Source: an uncultured Hyphomicrobiales bacterium
Lineage (GTDB): Bacteria > Pseudomonadota > Alphaproteobacteria > Rhizobiales > Rhizobiaceae
Length of the DNA: 64,000 nucleotides
NCBI GenBank assembly: GCA_943908365.1
Contig: CALTTH010000015.1
Coordinates: forward strand, 5,544 to 69,543
Reading direction: 5' to 3'
In this document: one piece after another, positions 52,233 to 60,261 of the stretch
Layout of the letters: each line of letters opens with the position of its first letter
Numbering within the stretch: position 1 is the stretch's first letter
Translations under genes and position numbers: made by a program
The notes under the pieces: model-generated
The model's database searches: none
Told to the model about the DNA's origin: nothing
What the model saw: only the letters and a program-made list of their open reading frames with translations

Positions 52233-53555
52233 TCATTGGCGAATGCGATGCAGGCGAAAAAGTTTGTCGAAGAAATCCTTGATCTTCGCTTCGGCGCCGT
52301 CACCGACCAGTTCATTTGCACCGAACCGATAGACCTCATATCCCGCAAGGCGCAGCTCGCGGTCGGCCGACACCATATCGGCATAGACCTTCAATGAAGG
52401 AAGGTCGTTTTCCGAGAAATGGTGCTTACCGTCGACCTCAATCACGACGCGCTGACGGCTGGGTAACAGAAGCAGGAAGTCCATGCGTTGACGCGGCAAT
52501 GGAAGCCGGTGACGCAGGGTTTTTACGACGGCAGGATCATAGTGAAGGTAGACCTGCGGCAGCAGCGCGGGCAGCGCCTCGCCGAGGGTAGACCGATAAG
52601 CCTTGAAGTAGGCCGCGAAAAGCTTGCGTTCCGCATCCGAGGCCAGGGATTCCTGGAGACGCGCTCCGAGTCTTGCGGCATCAGCACCGGGCGTAACGTC
52701 GCCCCACCAGGAAACGAGTTCCGACCACAGAAGGCCGCTCGCGCTGATCGGCCGGTCGTAGATCAGGCAGCTCTCTTCGCCGGACAGAATGACGATGTCG
52801 TTGTTGATCGCATCGGCGAAGCCGATTTCCGGCTTCGGTCCTCGTGACGCAAAGATCAGGTTTTTCGGCCGGCCGCCAACCCCCCGCACCAGAGAGCGGA
52901 AACTGAAAAGCGGATGGCCGGATACCTCGCCATCCTGCGCAAGCTCATATCCATCCCGCGCGAGCACCCTGTTCAACGCTTCGACTGTCTTCGTCTGCTC
53001 ATCACCTGATCGGGAAAGGGGGTGAACAGCTTGTTCGAGCAAGGCGCCGAACCTGGCCCTGGAACAATCGAAGGCCCCGATTTCTCCAAACAGTTGTTCG
53101 ACCGACCAATCGCCGGGATTGTGATCCATGTGCCGGGCGATGCGGTCGCGCAGGCTCTGGCCTTTGCTGCCAAAAAGGGCTTCGAATGGTGAGGAAAGCG
53201 GGAAGTAGCTCTCGACGACCTCCACGGTGCTACGCTCGCCGGCGAGGTCGTTGCCGAGAATCCGCGCGACGTCTCGTCGTGTGATCTGCGTCAGCGGTGG
53301 ATCATCAGCCTCAAGCACCTTGCGGCCCGCCTCATCAAGCGGGATGTCGCTGCGAGCAGCAGCGAATTTGAGCGCCAGTCGAGCCAAGTCCGCCTGCGTG
53401 AGGTTTTCGAGCGCAAGTTCGATACGCTGCCGTTTTGAGAAGCCCTCTGGTGCCGGCACGACCAGCCCAGCGACCAGCCCCGGCTCCTGACTCATTTGGG
53501 CGTGGCTCATCCCGTGCAGAATTCCGAAGATAAGCCGATAAAGATCATCCGCCAC
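52233..53555 (-). CDS. AbiJ-like N-domain protein with DUF559 (Vsr-like) nuclease
   Basis: 440 residues. The N-terminal ~100 (GFSKRQRIELALENLTQADLARLALKFAA) resemble the AbiJ N-domain found in many abortive-infection proteins. The C-terminal ~85 are a DUF559 PD-(D/E)xK nuclease: MDFLLLLPSRQRVVIEVDGKHHFSEN gives D...E-x-D-G-K. The middle is unassigned. Start overlaps the upstream gene by 11 bases. It ends 34 bases from the SLATT stop, in the opposite direction. Last gene of the AbiE-led operon. Confidence 0.75.
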   Translation of the reverse strand: MADDLYRLIFGILHGMSHAQMSQEPGLVAGLVVPAPEGFSKRQRIELALENLTQADLARLALKFAAARSDIPLDEAGRKVLEADDPPLTQITRRDVARILGNDLAGERSTVEVVESYFPLSSPFEALFGSKGQSLRDRIARHMDHNPGDWSVEQLFGEIGAFDCSRARFGALLEQAVHPLSRSGDEQTKTVEALNRVLARDGYELAQDGEVSGHPLFSFRSLVRGVGGRPKNLIFASRGPKPEIGFADAINNDIVILSGEESCLIYDRPISASGLLWSELVSWWGDVTPGADAARLGARLQESLASDAERKLFAAYFKAYRSTLGEALPALLPQVYLHYDPAVVKTLRHRLPLPRQRMDFLLLLPSRQRVVIEVDGKHHFSENDLPSLKVYADMVSADRELRLAGYEVYRFGANELVGDGAEAKIKDFFDKLFRLHRIRQ

Positions 53556-54441
53556 GCCCGGTCCCTCTCAGGATCACACGCACAAATGCAAACATCCGCG
53601 TAAACAGATAATCCACCTGATCCAGAGAGGTCAGGGTTTCTTGGGTCGTCTCGGAATGACGAATGCGAAAGCTGTTCCCTATGGAGGTCAGCTCAGCGGC
53701 CTCCCGCCCAAGGGCTTCCCGGAATCCAGAGTCCGGCGTGGCGACACGGTCCAGCATCGCTTCGGCCTGAGCGCGCTTGTTGGCGCCGGGTTCCAGTGTC
53801 TTCAGCCGTTCAAAGGCATCCCACAGTTTCTCCAGCGCGTCCTGCCTGTCTTCAGGTTTGGGCGATAGAAACCGTTGGCGAGCGGCTTCGAGCAGGCGGT
53901 CCGTCTCCGCATCACCGGTATGAAACATCGCCCAACCGAGAACATCGGCGACCGGCTGTGGGAGAAGCCGGCGGGCCTGTCCGCTCGATGTGAGTTCATA
54001 CGCAATCGCGTTCCGGCGAAACAGGAGGTTTACGTCGGCTACGAACCGAGCAAGGCCGCCGTCCCGGTTCCAGCTCAAGTGATGGTGACCGAAGTAGGAA
54101 TGATAACTGCCTTGAATCGGCTCGCCGACGGCGCTGGCGCAAAACTCGAGCAGATCGAGGATCACCGGCGTATCGGGCACTTCGTTCACAGAGAACGGCC
54201 ATTCGATCCACGGCACCTCGGCGCCCAGCACCCGGCTGAAGGCTTGGACGTCACATCCGCACGGACCATTCCCGTCGGGGCACTGTTCCGGAAAGCGAAA
54301 GCCAAACGAGCCATCGCCAATCCTCGTCTCGATCAAGGTGAAAAGACCCGCCCACAGACGGTCACCAATGACATCGATTGTTGCAGGGCGTGCCCCATAT
54401 TCACGATCCGTAAAATAGCTCGACACCCTATCTCCCATCAT
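53545..54441 (-). CDS. Unknown protein of the AbiE-led operon
   Basis: About 298 residues. The first half has Cys/Trp-rich segments (CPDGNGPCGCDV, IEWPFSVNEVPD) and the C-terminal 35 residues (SIGNSFRIRHSETTQETLTSLDQVDYLFTRMFAFVRVIL) look like an abortive-infection C-terminal (HEPN-like) helix pair with an R-x-R-H. I do not recognise the family. ATG overlaps the AbiEii stop (TGATG), and the 3' end overlaps the nuclease gene, so both are tightly coupled. Confidence 0.6.
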   Translation of the reverse strand: MMGDRVSSYFTDREYGARPATIDVIGDRLWAGLFTLIETRIGDGSFGFRFPEQCPDGNGPCGCDVQAFSRVLGAEVPWIEWPFSVNEVPDTPVILDLLEFCASAVGEPIQGSYHSYFGHHHLSWNRDGGLARFVADVNLLFRRNAIAYELTSSGQARRLLPQPVADVLGWAMFHTGDAETDRLLEAARQRFLSPKPEDRQDALEKLWDAFERLKTLEPGANKRAQAEAMLDRVATPDSGFREALGREAAELTSIGNSFRIRHSETTQETLTSLDQVDYLFTRMFAFVRVILRGTGRGG

Positions 54442-55457
54442 CACTTCGCAGCACGGTTGGCTCGCCCGGCGATGTCCGCACATCGCATGATCAGCGCCTC
54501 GAAGGGTTCCGCGTCGTCAAGCAGCAACCCATCCTCGACCATGTGCGCATAGTCCGTTGCCAGCGCAGCGCGCGCATCTCCGTCCGGCACGAGTTGCAGC
54601 TTTCCACCGACGGCGGCTTCGTAGTCGATAACCTCGCCATCAACCGTCTTCGCCCCGAAGAACATGGTTTTGTGGCGGGCAACCGCGTCGGCGAGCTCAC
54701 GATCCGATATTGCGGCGTTGGCGACCCCCGCATCATCCAGTCGGACGACATCGTGCCAATGACGGGCGAACCGATCGCCCCGCAACCGGCCCTCGAGGCA
54801 ATAAACATGCATTGCCGTCGCTTTCTCCCAGAAGGTTCGCTCGGCATGCATGACCCGGGGACGAGCCGTTGGGAATTCGACGCCGTCGACCAATCCGGCC
54901 GCGTCGCATACAACATCGCGCGGGCTGGCCGGCTCCCCGGTCGAGCGGGCGCCGAATTCCAGCATCACGCTCGGAGCCACATAGCCCGATCCCGAAGAGG
55001 TCGCCTCATAGTCGATGAACAGCTTGTCGCCTTCGGCCCTGAACGTTGCAGGCAACGACTGCGCGTCGATCGCGCGGGCAAGGAGAGGTCGGACTGTTCC
55101 GTCGACCCATTCTGGCAGCCGGTGGCGGACTGCCTTCGACCATCGCTTCTCCTCACTCCGGTTTTTCGGCAGGCCCTCGCCGTTTTCGCCCACCAGGTCG
55201 GGGGCGATGGCGCGGATGTCGTAGGTGAGATCCACGTCCTCGGAAAAACGCCGGATGACGTGATAAGCCTTTGACAGTGATGTGCCGCCCTTGAACACGA
55301 GATGTTCGCCGAAATTTGACCCGAACAGCGTTGCGAGAGTCCAGACGACCCACACGTCCTTTTCAAGCAGATGGGCCGGGCGGCCGGATCGATCGGCGGC
55401 AACGGCAAGAGCCTCGCGCCGATCGTTCGCTGACAATGTGACGAAGGCTTCAGCCAT
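54441..55457 (-). CDS. abiEii: AbiEii/AbiGii nucleotidyltransferase toxin
   Basis: About 338 residues. LEKDVWVVWTLATLF, FKGGTSLSKAY (nucleotidyltransferase loop, residues 56-65) and FSEDVDLTYD (metal Asp pair, residues 74/76) are the AbiEii hallmarks. AbiEii toxins transfer nucleotides onto RNA, halting growth, and are neutralised by AbiEi. The ATG at 55457 lies inside the antitoxin gene, an 8-base overlap typical of the pair. A longer frame to 55517 has no support. Confidence 0.88.
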   Translation of the reverse strand: MAEAFVTLSANDRREALAVAADRSGRPAHLLEKDVWVVWTLATLFGSNFGEHLVFKGGTSLSKAYHVIRRFSEDVDLTYDIRAIAPDLVGENGEGLPKNRSEEKRWSKAVRHRLPEWVDGTVRPLLARAIDAQSLPATFRAEGDKLFIDYEATSSGSGYVAPSVMLEFGARSTGEPASPRDVVCDAAGLVDGVEFPTARPRVMHAERTFWEKATAMHVYCLEGRLRGDRFARHWHDVVRLDDAGVANAAISDRELADAVARHKTMFFGAKTVDGEVIDYEAAVGGKLQLVPDGDARAALATDYAHMVEDGLLLDDAEPFEALIMRCADIAGRANRAAK

Positions 55458-56043
55458 GAGCGACCTTGCCGACCGATCTGGCGAGCCAGCTCGGTAGTTG
55501 CGGCGCGGCCGCGACAAGCTCGCCGAACGTAGAAGACGGCAGCTTGTGTTTCAGCGTCTTCAAGGCCGCTTCCGCCTTCTCCGGTCCCAGCCAGGCGAGT
55601 GCGCGCACGGCCTGCCCGGCAGGGCGATCGGCCAACGCCAACTGCCAGCGTGGCGCATGGCGCAGCTCAATAGTCTGCTGGCCCAGAGTCATGGTCCGGC
55701 TTCGGCCCGAGGTCAGATAGACCGACCGGACCGGTACTTGGGTCGTGAGCCCGAGCGCATTGGCAGCCGCCGCTCCGTTCGACACGATGATTTCACCACG
55801 CTGCGTCGCAAGGGCTTCAACGGCTTTATCGACGGAGGGCGCGCGAACGCCGAACCGGCTCGAAACCGGACGTAGGTAAACGCCGCGCCCGGCCCGTATC
55901 AGCCGGCCACGTTCTGCCAGTCGCGACAATGCCTGGTCCAATGCGGGGCGGTTGCCGAGATGGAGCAGGCTTTTCGCGGCGATCGGAGCGCCCTCGGGCA
56001 AACCCTCGGTATGCGCCAGAATCTGTTCGGTCAGTCGCTGCAT
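55450..56043 (-). CDS. abiEi: AbiEi-family antitoxin (DUF6088)
   Basis: 197 residues. The N-terminal winged-HTH (LDQALSRLAERGRLIRAGRGVYLRP) is that of AbiEi repressor-antitoxins; the C-domain is the DUF6088 type (YLTSGRSRTMTLGQQTIELRHAP). Type IV antitoxins repress their operon through inverted repeats. Such a repeat lies just upstream. AGGAGA precedes ATG 56043. Confidence 0.85.
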   Translation of the reverse strand: MQRLTEQILAHTEGLPEGAPIAAKSLLHLGNRPALDQALSRLAERGRLIRAGRGVYLRPVSSRFGVRAPSVDKAVEALATQRGEIIVSNGAAAANALGLTTQVPVRSVYLTSGRSRTMTLGQQTIELRHAPRWQLALADRPAGQAVRALAWLGPEKAEAALKTLKHKLPSSTFGELVAAAPQLPSWLARSVGKVAHG

Positions 56044-56053
56044 GATAAATCTC

Positions 56054-56083
56054 CTGTCAGAAATATACGCAGTTTTCTGACAG
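56054..56083. promoter_or_regulatory. Inverted-repeat operator before abiEi
   Basis: Perfect 10-base arms CTGTCAGAAA / TTTCTGACAG, ten bases apart. The - strand ribosome-binding site AGGAGA and a TATATT -10-like box overlap it. It fits the autorepression site of an AbiEi family antitoxin. Confidence 0.65.
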
Positions 56084-56288
56084 TTTTCAATCTATGTGGG
56101 AACGCCATGACTCATGTTTACGCCCGCTCCCCGGACTGTCGCGCGGAGTCAGGGATGTTCGAATTATCTGCGGTCGGGGCGCTAGTCCCCCACCCGTCTC
56201 GGCAATTACAGACCCTATCGTCACCGCAGCGGCGAAAACCGCTCGGTTCCGCCTGGCTCGAAGCGCACCGAAGCGATGGAGGCCGGTC

Positions 56289-56591
56289 ATGTCCGATAGA
56301 GCAAAGCCGGATCGCCGCTGGCCAACGCCGGACATCCTCAAGCGCGCCAGGTTCGTCGACGAGGCGGGACCAGTTCGTTTCGTCGACACTGAGGCGGCGG
56401 CGCGCTACCTCGCCCTCGAAGCACATACGTTGGAGTGCTACCGCTCGCGAGGAGGAGGCCCCGCCTATCATAAGTTCGGCAAATGGGTCCGCTATGCAGT
56501 CGATGATCTGGACGCTTGGGCTAAGAGCTGCCGTCGCACCACGACGGTATCGCCAGAACCGCCCCGCATCCTTCCCATTGACCGGATATAG
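56289..56591 (+). CDS. Helix-turn-helix regulator, AlpA-like, paralogue of 45073-45372
   Basis: 100 residues. DTEAAARYLALEAHTLECYRSRGGGPAYHKFGKWVRYAVDDLDAWAKS is almost the same core as the first HTH protein. DNA identity is clearly lower than protein identity, so the copies are old. GGAGG stands upstream. The gene ends inside the palindrome that precedes higB, so it may regulate that unit. Confidence 0.75.
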   Translation: MSDRAKPDRRWPTPDILKRARFVDEAGPVRFVDTEAAARYLALEAHTLECYRSRGGGPAYHKFGKWVRYAVDDLDAWAKSCRRTTTVSPEPPRILPIDRI

Positions 56592-56605
56592 GTTCTAACC
56601 TATAT
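56586..56605. promoter_or_regulatory. Palindrome overlapping the higB start
   Basis: ATATAGGTT-CT-AACCTATAT is a perfect 9-base-arm inverted repeat spanning the end of the HTH gene and the higB ATG (56604). No Shine-Dalgarno site can fit, so higB may be translated leaderless or by coupling. A likely HigA operator. Confidence 0.6.
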
Positions 56606-56972
56606 GGAATGGGAGGTCGAATTCCACTCCGCCTTCGAGGCTGAGGTTCTGACTTTTGAGCGTGATGTCCGGGTCGCGTTGATCGCCGCCACCAAGCTGC
56701 TGTCCGATTACGGACCGCAGCTTAGCCGGCCTCACGCCGACACGCTCAAAGGATCGAAACACGCCAATATGAAGGAGCTGCGCTTCGAAGGCAGCGATGG
56801 CGAATGGCGTGCGGCCTTCGCTTTCGATCCCGAGCGCAAAGCCATCGTTCTTGTAGCGGGTGACAAATCGGGCGTCAGTCAGAAGCGCTTCTACAAAACG
56901 CTGATCGCAAAGGCGGATCTACGGTTTTCCGAGCATCTGGAAAGCCTGAAATCCGCAAAGAAGGGCAAATGA
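56604..56972 (+). CDS. HigB-like toxin (RelE/Gp49 type)
   Basis: 122 residues. Gp49-like/DUF891 toxins cleave mRNA on the ribosome. LKGSKHANMKELRF, EWRAAFAFDPERKAIVLVAGDKSG and SQKRFYKTLIAKAD match the family core with its basic Arg/Lys active-site residues. It is followed by a Xre antitoxin one base later, the 'higBA' order (toxin first). Confidence 0.85.
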   Translation: MEWEVEFHSAFEAEVLTFERDVRVALIAATKLLSDYGPQLSRPHADTLKGSKHANMKELRFEGSDGEWRAAFAFDPERKAIVLVAGDKSGVSQKRFYKTLIAKADLRFSEHLESLKSAKKGK

Positions 56973-56973
56973 G

Positions 56974-57357
56974 ATGGGTCGGAGCCTGAATGACATCATT
57001 GCCGCGCTCCCTGCCGAAGAGCAGGCAGCGATCGACGCCCGCTATCAGGATTTGAAGCAGGAAGTCGAGGGCCTTCGCGAGTTGCGGCAGATTGCGGGTA
57101 AGGCCCAGGCTGAGATCGCATCCGCGCTCAACATCAAGCAGCCCTCGGTTTCTCAGATCGAGCGACAGACCGATATGTATCTCTCCACTCTCCGCAGCTA
57201 TGTGGAAGCTGTGGGGGGAGAGCTCGAATTGACGGTCAAGCTGCCGCAGCGGCCCGCATTGCGGATTCACCAGCTCGGCGATGCCAGCGCTCCTCCACAG
57301 ATAACGACCCGCCGTCCTGGCACGCGCGCGCAGATGGGCGGTCGGCGTGGGCGCTAG
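56974..57357 (+). CDS. HigA-like Xre antitoxin
   Basis: 127 residues. Xre-type HTH (about 37-90: IAGKAQAEIASALNIKQPSVSQIERQTDMYLSTLRSYVEAVGG), a basic tail follows. It pairs with the toxin upstream and probably binds the palindrome at 56586. Its last 11 bases overlap the start of the ABC-3C HNH gene, which puts toxin-antitoxin and ABC-3C in one transcript. Confidence 0.88.
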   Translation: MGRSLNDIIAALPAEEQAAIDARYQDLKQEVEGLRELRQIAGKAQAEIASALNIKQPSVSQIERQTDMYLSTLRSYVEAVGGELELTVKLPQRPALRIHQLGDASAPPQITTRRPGTRAQMGGRRGR

Positions 57358-58090
57358 TTATCCGACGAGAATCATCCTGGCGTTTCGAAGCGGCGGCGTC
57401 TGCGCCTTTCCGAAATGCGGCAAGCATCTCACCTACGACGCCCAGGTGGGAGACGACACCTATGTCGGCGAGGCGGCACATATTCGGGGTGAAAAGCCGA
57501 CCGCCGCGCGCTACGACGCCTCCATGACCGATGCGGAGCGCGATAACGTCCGCAACCTTATCTATCTCTGCACCGACCACCATACGATCATCGACAAGGT
57601 CGAGGCTGATTGGCCCACCGCGACGTTGCAGCAACTGAAGGAAAGCCACGAAGAGCAGGTTCGCCAGGCGATGGAGGCGGCTTTTGCGGACGTTGCCTTT
57701 CCCGAATTGCAGAACGCTGTGTCGTGGGTCGCCAGCCAAGCTCCTGTAGGCAATGGATCGTTCGATCTCACCGCGCCCGACGAGAAGATCAAGAAGAACG
57801 CTCTATCGAACGGATCTCGGCATATCATTGCTGCCGGTCTGACCTCGCGAGCTACCGTTGGCGACTATGTCGAGGCCGAAGCGCAGCTCGATCCGGACTT
57901 TCCCGAACGCCTGAAAGCCGGCTTCCTTGAGGAATATTACGCGCGTCGGAAGGAGGGCCATAAGGGCGACGAGCTGTTCGAGCTGATGTGCGCCTTTGCC
58001 CAACGCGGGTTGCGTCGGCAGGCGGACAAGACTGCTGGTATCGCGGTGCTGATCTATCTTTTCGAAATCTGCGACGTGTTTGAGAAATGA
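57347..58090 (+). CDS. ABC-3C system HNH effector with C-terminal ABC-3C domain
   Basis: 247 residues. N-terminal HNH nuclease (GGVCAFPKCGKHL, GEAAHIRGE, NLIYLCTDHHTIID) and a C-terminal domain (residues ~160-240: KIKKNALSNGSRHII ... HKGDELFELMCAFAQRG) found as the third partner of ABC three-component systems. GTG start at 57347 overlaps higA. It overlaps the next gene by four bases. Confidence 0.82.
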   Translation: MGASYPTRIILAFRSGGVCAFPKCGKHLTYDAQVGDDTYVGEAAHIRGEKPTAARYDASMTDAERDNVRNLIYLCTDHHTIIDKVEADWPTATLQQLKESHEEQVRQAMEAAFADVAFPELQNAVSWVASQAPVGNGSFDLTAPDEKIKKNALSNGSRHIIAAGLTSRATVGDYVEAEAQLDPDFPERLKAGFLEEYYARRKEGHKGDELFELMCAFAQRGLRRQADKTAGIAVLIYLFEICDVFEK

Positions 58091-58314
58091 TTCTTCCGAC
58101 CAAACATATCCCGCAGAACGAGGCGCTGATCGGTGTCGGCGCGACGCTGCTTGCCCACCTCAGCATGCCCATGACCGTCTCGGGCCTTTGGGAGCGTCTG
58201 CGCACGGAGCCGAACGTCGGAACTTTCGAGCGGTTCGTGCTGGCCTCGAATCTCCTCTATCTCATCGGCGCCATCGACATTCGAGACGGCCTCATCGTCA
58301 GGACCGCCTCATGA
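58087..58314 (+). CDS. ABC-3C middle component (MC6 type)
   Basis: 75 residues: MILPTKHIPQNEALIGVGATLL ... MTVSGLWERL ... FVLASNLLYLIGAI is the small all-alpha middle component that links the ATPase to the effector. ATGA overlaps on both sides. Confidence 0.85.
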   Translation: MILPTKHIPQNEALIGVGATLLAHLSMPMTVSGLWERLRTEPNVGTFERFVLASNLLYLIGAIDIRDGLIVRTAS

Positions 58315-60056
58315 TCCGAGCTGTTCGCGCCAATCACAAAGGCTTCCACGCCGCTCTGCTTCAGCCAGGAGTCAATCTCATACTGGCCGACCGATCCACC
58401 TCGGCCGGCGACAAGGACACGACGAACGCACTTGGCAAATCGACGCTCATCGAGATCATCGACTTCTGTCTCGCAAGCAATACCTCACCCGGAAAGGGAC
58501 TTCGCATCGAGGCTTTGCAGGGTTGGGCATTCACGCTGGAGCTTTCCCTGTCCGGCCGCGACGTCGCGGTAACGCGAGCCACCGACACGCCCGGTTTCTT
58601 CGCGATCGAAGGCGCGACCGACGACTGGCCTGTCCGCCCGACCCCTAACAAGGAAGGCGTGCCCGGTCTCGACGCGAAGAAATGGCGAGCGGTCCTCGCC
58701 TGGGCGCTGTTCGGCATCAGCGAGTTGTCTGCCGAGTCGGGCTACAAGCCCTCGGCGCGGTCGCTGCTTTCCTATTTCGTGCGTAACCAGACAGCCGCGT
58801 ACAACATCCCCTTCAAGTATTTCGATAATCAGAAGACCTGGGATATCCAGGTCCACAACGCATTCCTTCTCGGATTGAACTGGGAGAAAGCTGCGACCTG
58901 GCAGCAGCTCAAGGATCAAAAGAACGCACTCGATGCGCTCAAACAGGCGATCAAGACCGGAGCGGTCGACGGCGAACTGGCGTCCCTCGGTGAACTCGAA
59001 GCCGAACGCCTTCGCCTGTCGACACAGCTCGAACGCGAGCGCGATGCTCTCTCAAGCTTCCGCGTGCTTCCCCAGTACCGTGAGATCGAGGGCCAGGCGA
59101 ACGTCCTGACCGGCGAAATCCACGGCTTGGTCAACGCCAATATCGTGGATAAGCGCCGGCTCGATCGCTACCGCGACTCGCTGGTCAGCGAAGATGTCCC
59201 GACCGAAGACCGGCTGGAAGCTCTCTACGGTGAGGCGGGCATCGCCCTGCCTGGCGCCGTCAAGAAGACGCTGGAGGATGCGCGGGCTTTCAATGCGCAG
59301 ATTATCGCCAACCGCCGCGAGTTCATCGCCAGCGAGATTGCCGCGCTTGAGGCTGCTGTCAGCGAGCGCGAGACGAACATAGCGACTCTCACGGATCGCC
59401 GTGCCGGCTACCTTAGCGCGCTTGCCGGACAGGGCGCGCTGGAGGAACTGACGCAGCTACAGGAGCTGCATGCCGCCACCCGGCTGAAGGTCGATGAACT
59501 GACCAACAGGATCACCCAGCTTCGCCAGATGACCACGAAGGCGGACACGATCAAGGTCGAGACCGTGGAGTTGAAGCGAGCGACAGCACTCGATTATGAA
59601 GAACGGCGCGCACTCTGGTCACAGGCGCTCAGCCTGTTCTCTGAATTCTCCGAGAGTCTCTACAAATCGCCCGGTCGCCTAGTCATCGACATCGATGATA
59701 CGGGCTACAAGTTCGACGTAGAGATTGCCGGTAGCCCGAGCGAGGGTATCAGCAAGATGAAAATCTTCTGCTACGATCTCATGCTGATCTCATTCGCGCG
59801 GCAGCGCGGTCTCGGGATCGACTTCCTGATTCACGACAGCACGATCTTCGACGGCGTTGATCCCCGTCAGCGAGCCCACGCGCTCGAACTAGCGGCAGCG
59901 ATGGCCGCAAAATACGACTTTCAATATATCTGCACCCTCAACACCGACATGGTCCCGGTCAGCGACTTTTCGCCGGGCTTCGACTATGAAGCGCTCGTTC
60001 GGCTGCGTCTGACGGATACCGACGCGAGCGGTAGTCTGCTCGGATTCCGGTACTGA
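58311..60056 (+). CDS. ABC-3C SMC-like ATPase (DUF2326)
   Basis: 581 residues. Split SMC-type ATPase: P-loop NALGKSTLIEIIDFCL near residues 43-58, a long central coiled coil (about 200-490, Glu/Arg/Leu-rich), and the C-terminal head with GIDFLIHDSTIF and ICTLNTD. DUF2326 ATPases of ABC-3C loci are thought to sense foreign DNA and trigger the HNH partner. ATG 58311 overlaps the MC6 stop. Confidence 0.88.
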   Translation: MIRAVRANHKGFHAALLQPGVNLILADRSTSAGDKDTTNALGKSTLIEIIDFCLASNTSPGKGLRIEALQGWAFTLELSLSGRDVAVTRATDTPGFFAIEGATDDWPVRPTPNKEGVPGLDAKKWRAVLAWALFGISELSAESGYKPSARSLLSYFVRNQTAAYNIPFKYFDNQKTWDIQVHNAFLLGLNWEKAATWQQLKDQKNALDALKQAIKTGAVDGELASLGELEAERLRLSTQLERERDALSSFRVLPQYREIEGQANVLTGEIHGLVNANIVDKRRLDRYRDSLVSEDVPTEDRLEALYGEAGIALPGAVKKTLEDARAFNAQIIANRREFIASEIAALEAAVSERETNIATLTDRRAGYLSALAGQGALEELTQLQELHAATRLKVDELTNRITQLRQMTTKADTIKVETVELKRATALDYEERRALWSQALSLFSEFSESLYKSPGRLVIDIDDTGYKFDVEIAGSPSEGISKMKIFCYDLMLISFARQRGLGIDFLIHDSTIFDGVDPRQRAHALELAAAMAAKYDFQYICTLNTDMVPVSDFSPGFDYEALVRLRLTDTDASGSLLGFRY

Positions 60057-60261
60057 TTGGGGGGCGCACATGGTCGGGTCTGGCTCTTCATTTTCGGAAC
60101 GCTTCGGTTGCCACCGCGCCCATTCCGGGGGCGCACGCTCACGGACGGATATGGGCATATCGGAGAAATTCGCGTGAAAACGCGCGATTTTAAGTGAATG
60201 AAGGTAATTTGGTCTATTCAGTTGTGTATCTTAGGGCCTCGCAAATCGGAGTACGATCTAC
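60057..60261. other. Intergenic region before the HNH-ABC gene
   Basis: About 205 bases without a supported gene. A GGGGGCGCAC patch follows the ABC-3C stop. It probably holds the promoter of the next single-gene unit. Confidence 0.3.

Noticed and set aside
57000..58080. CRISPR array in the island
   Set aside because: No regularly spaced identical repeats were seen anywhere in the window.
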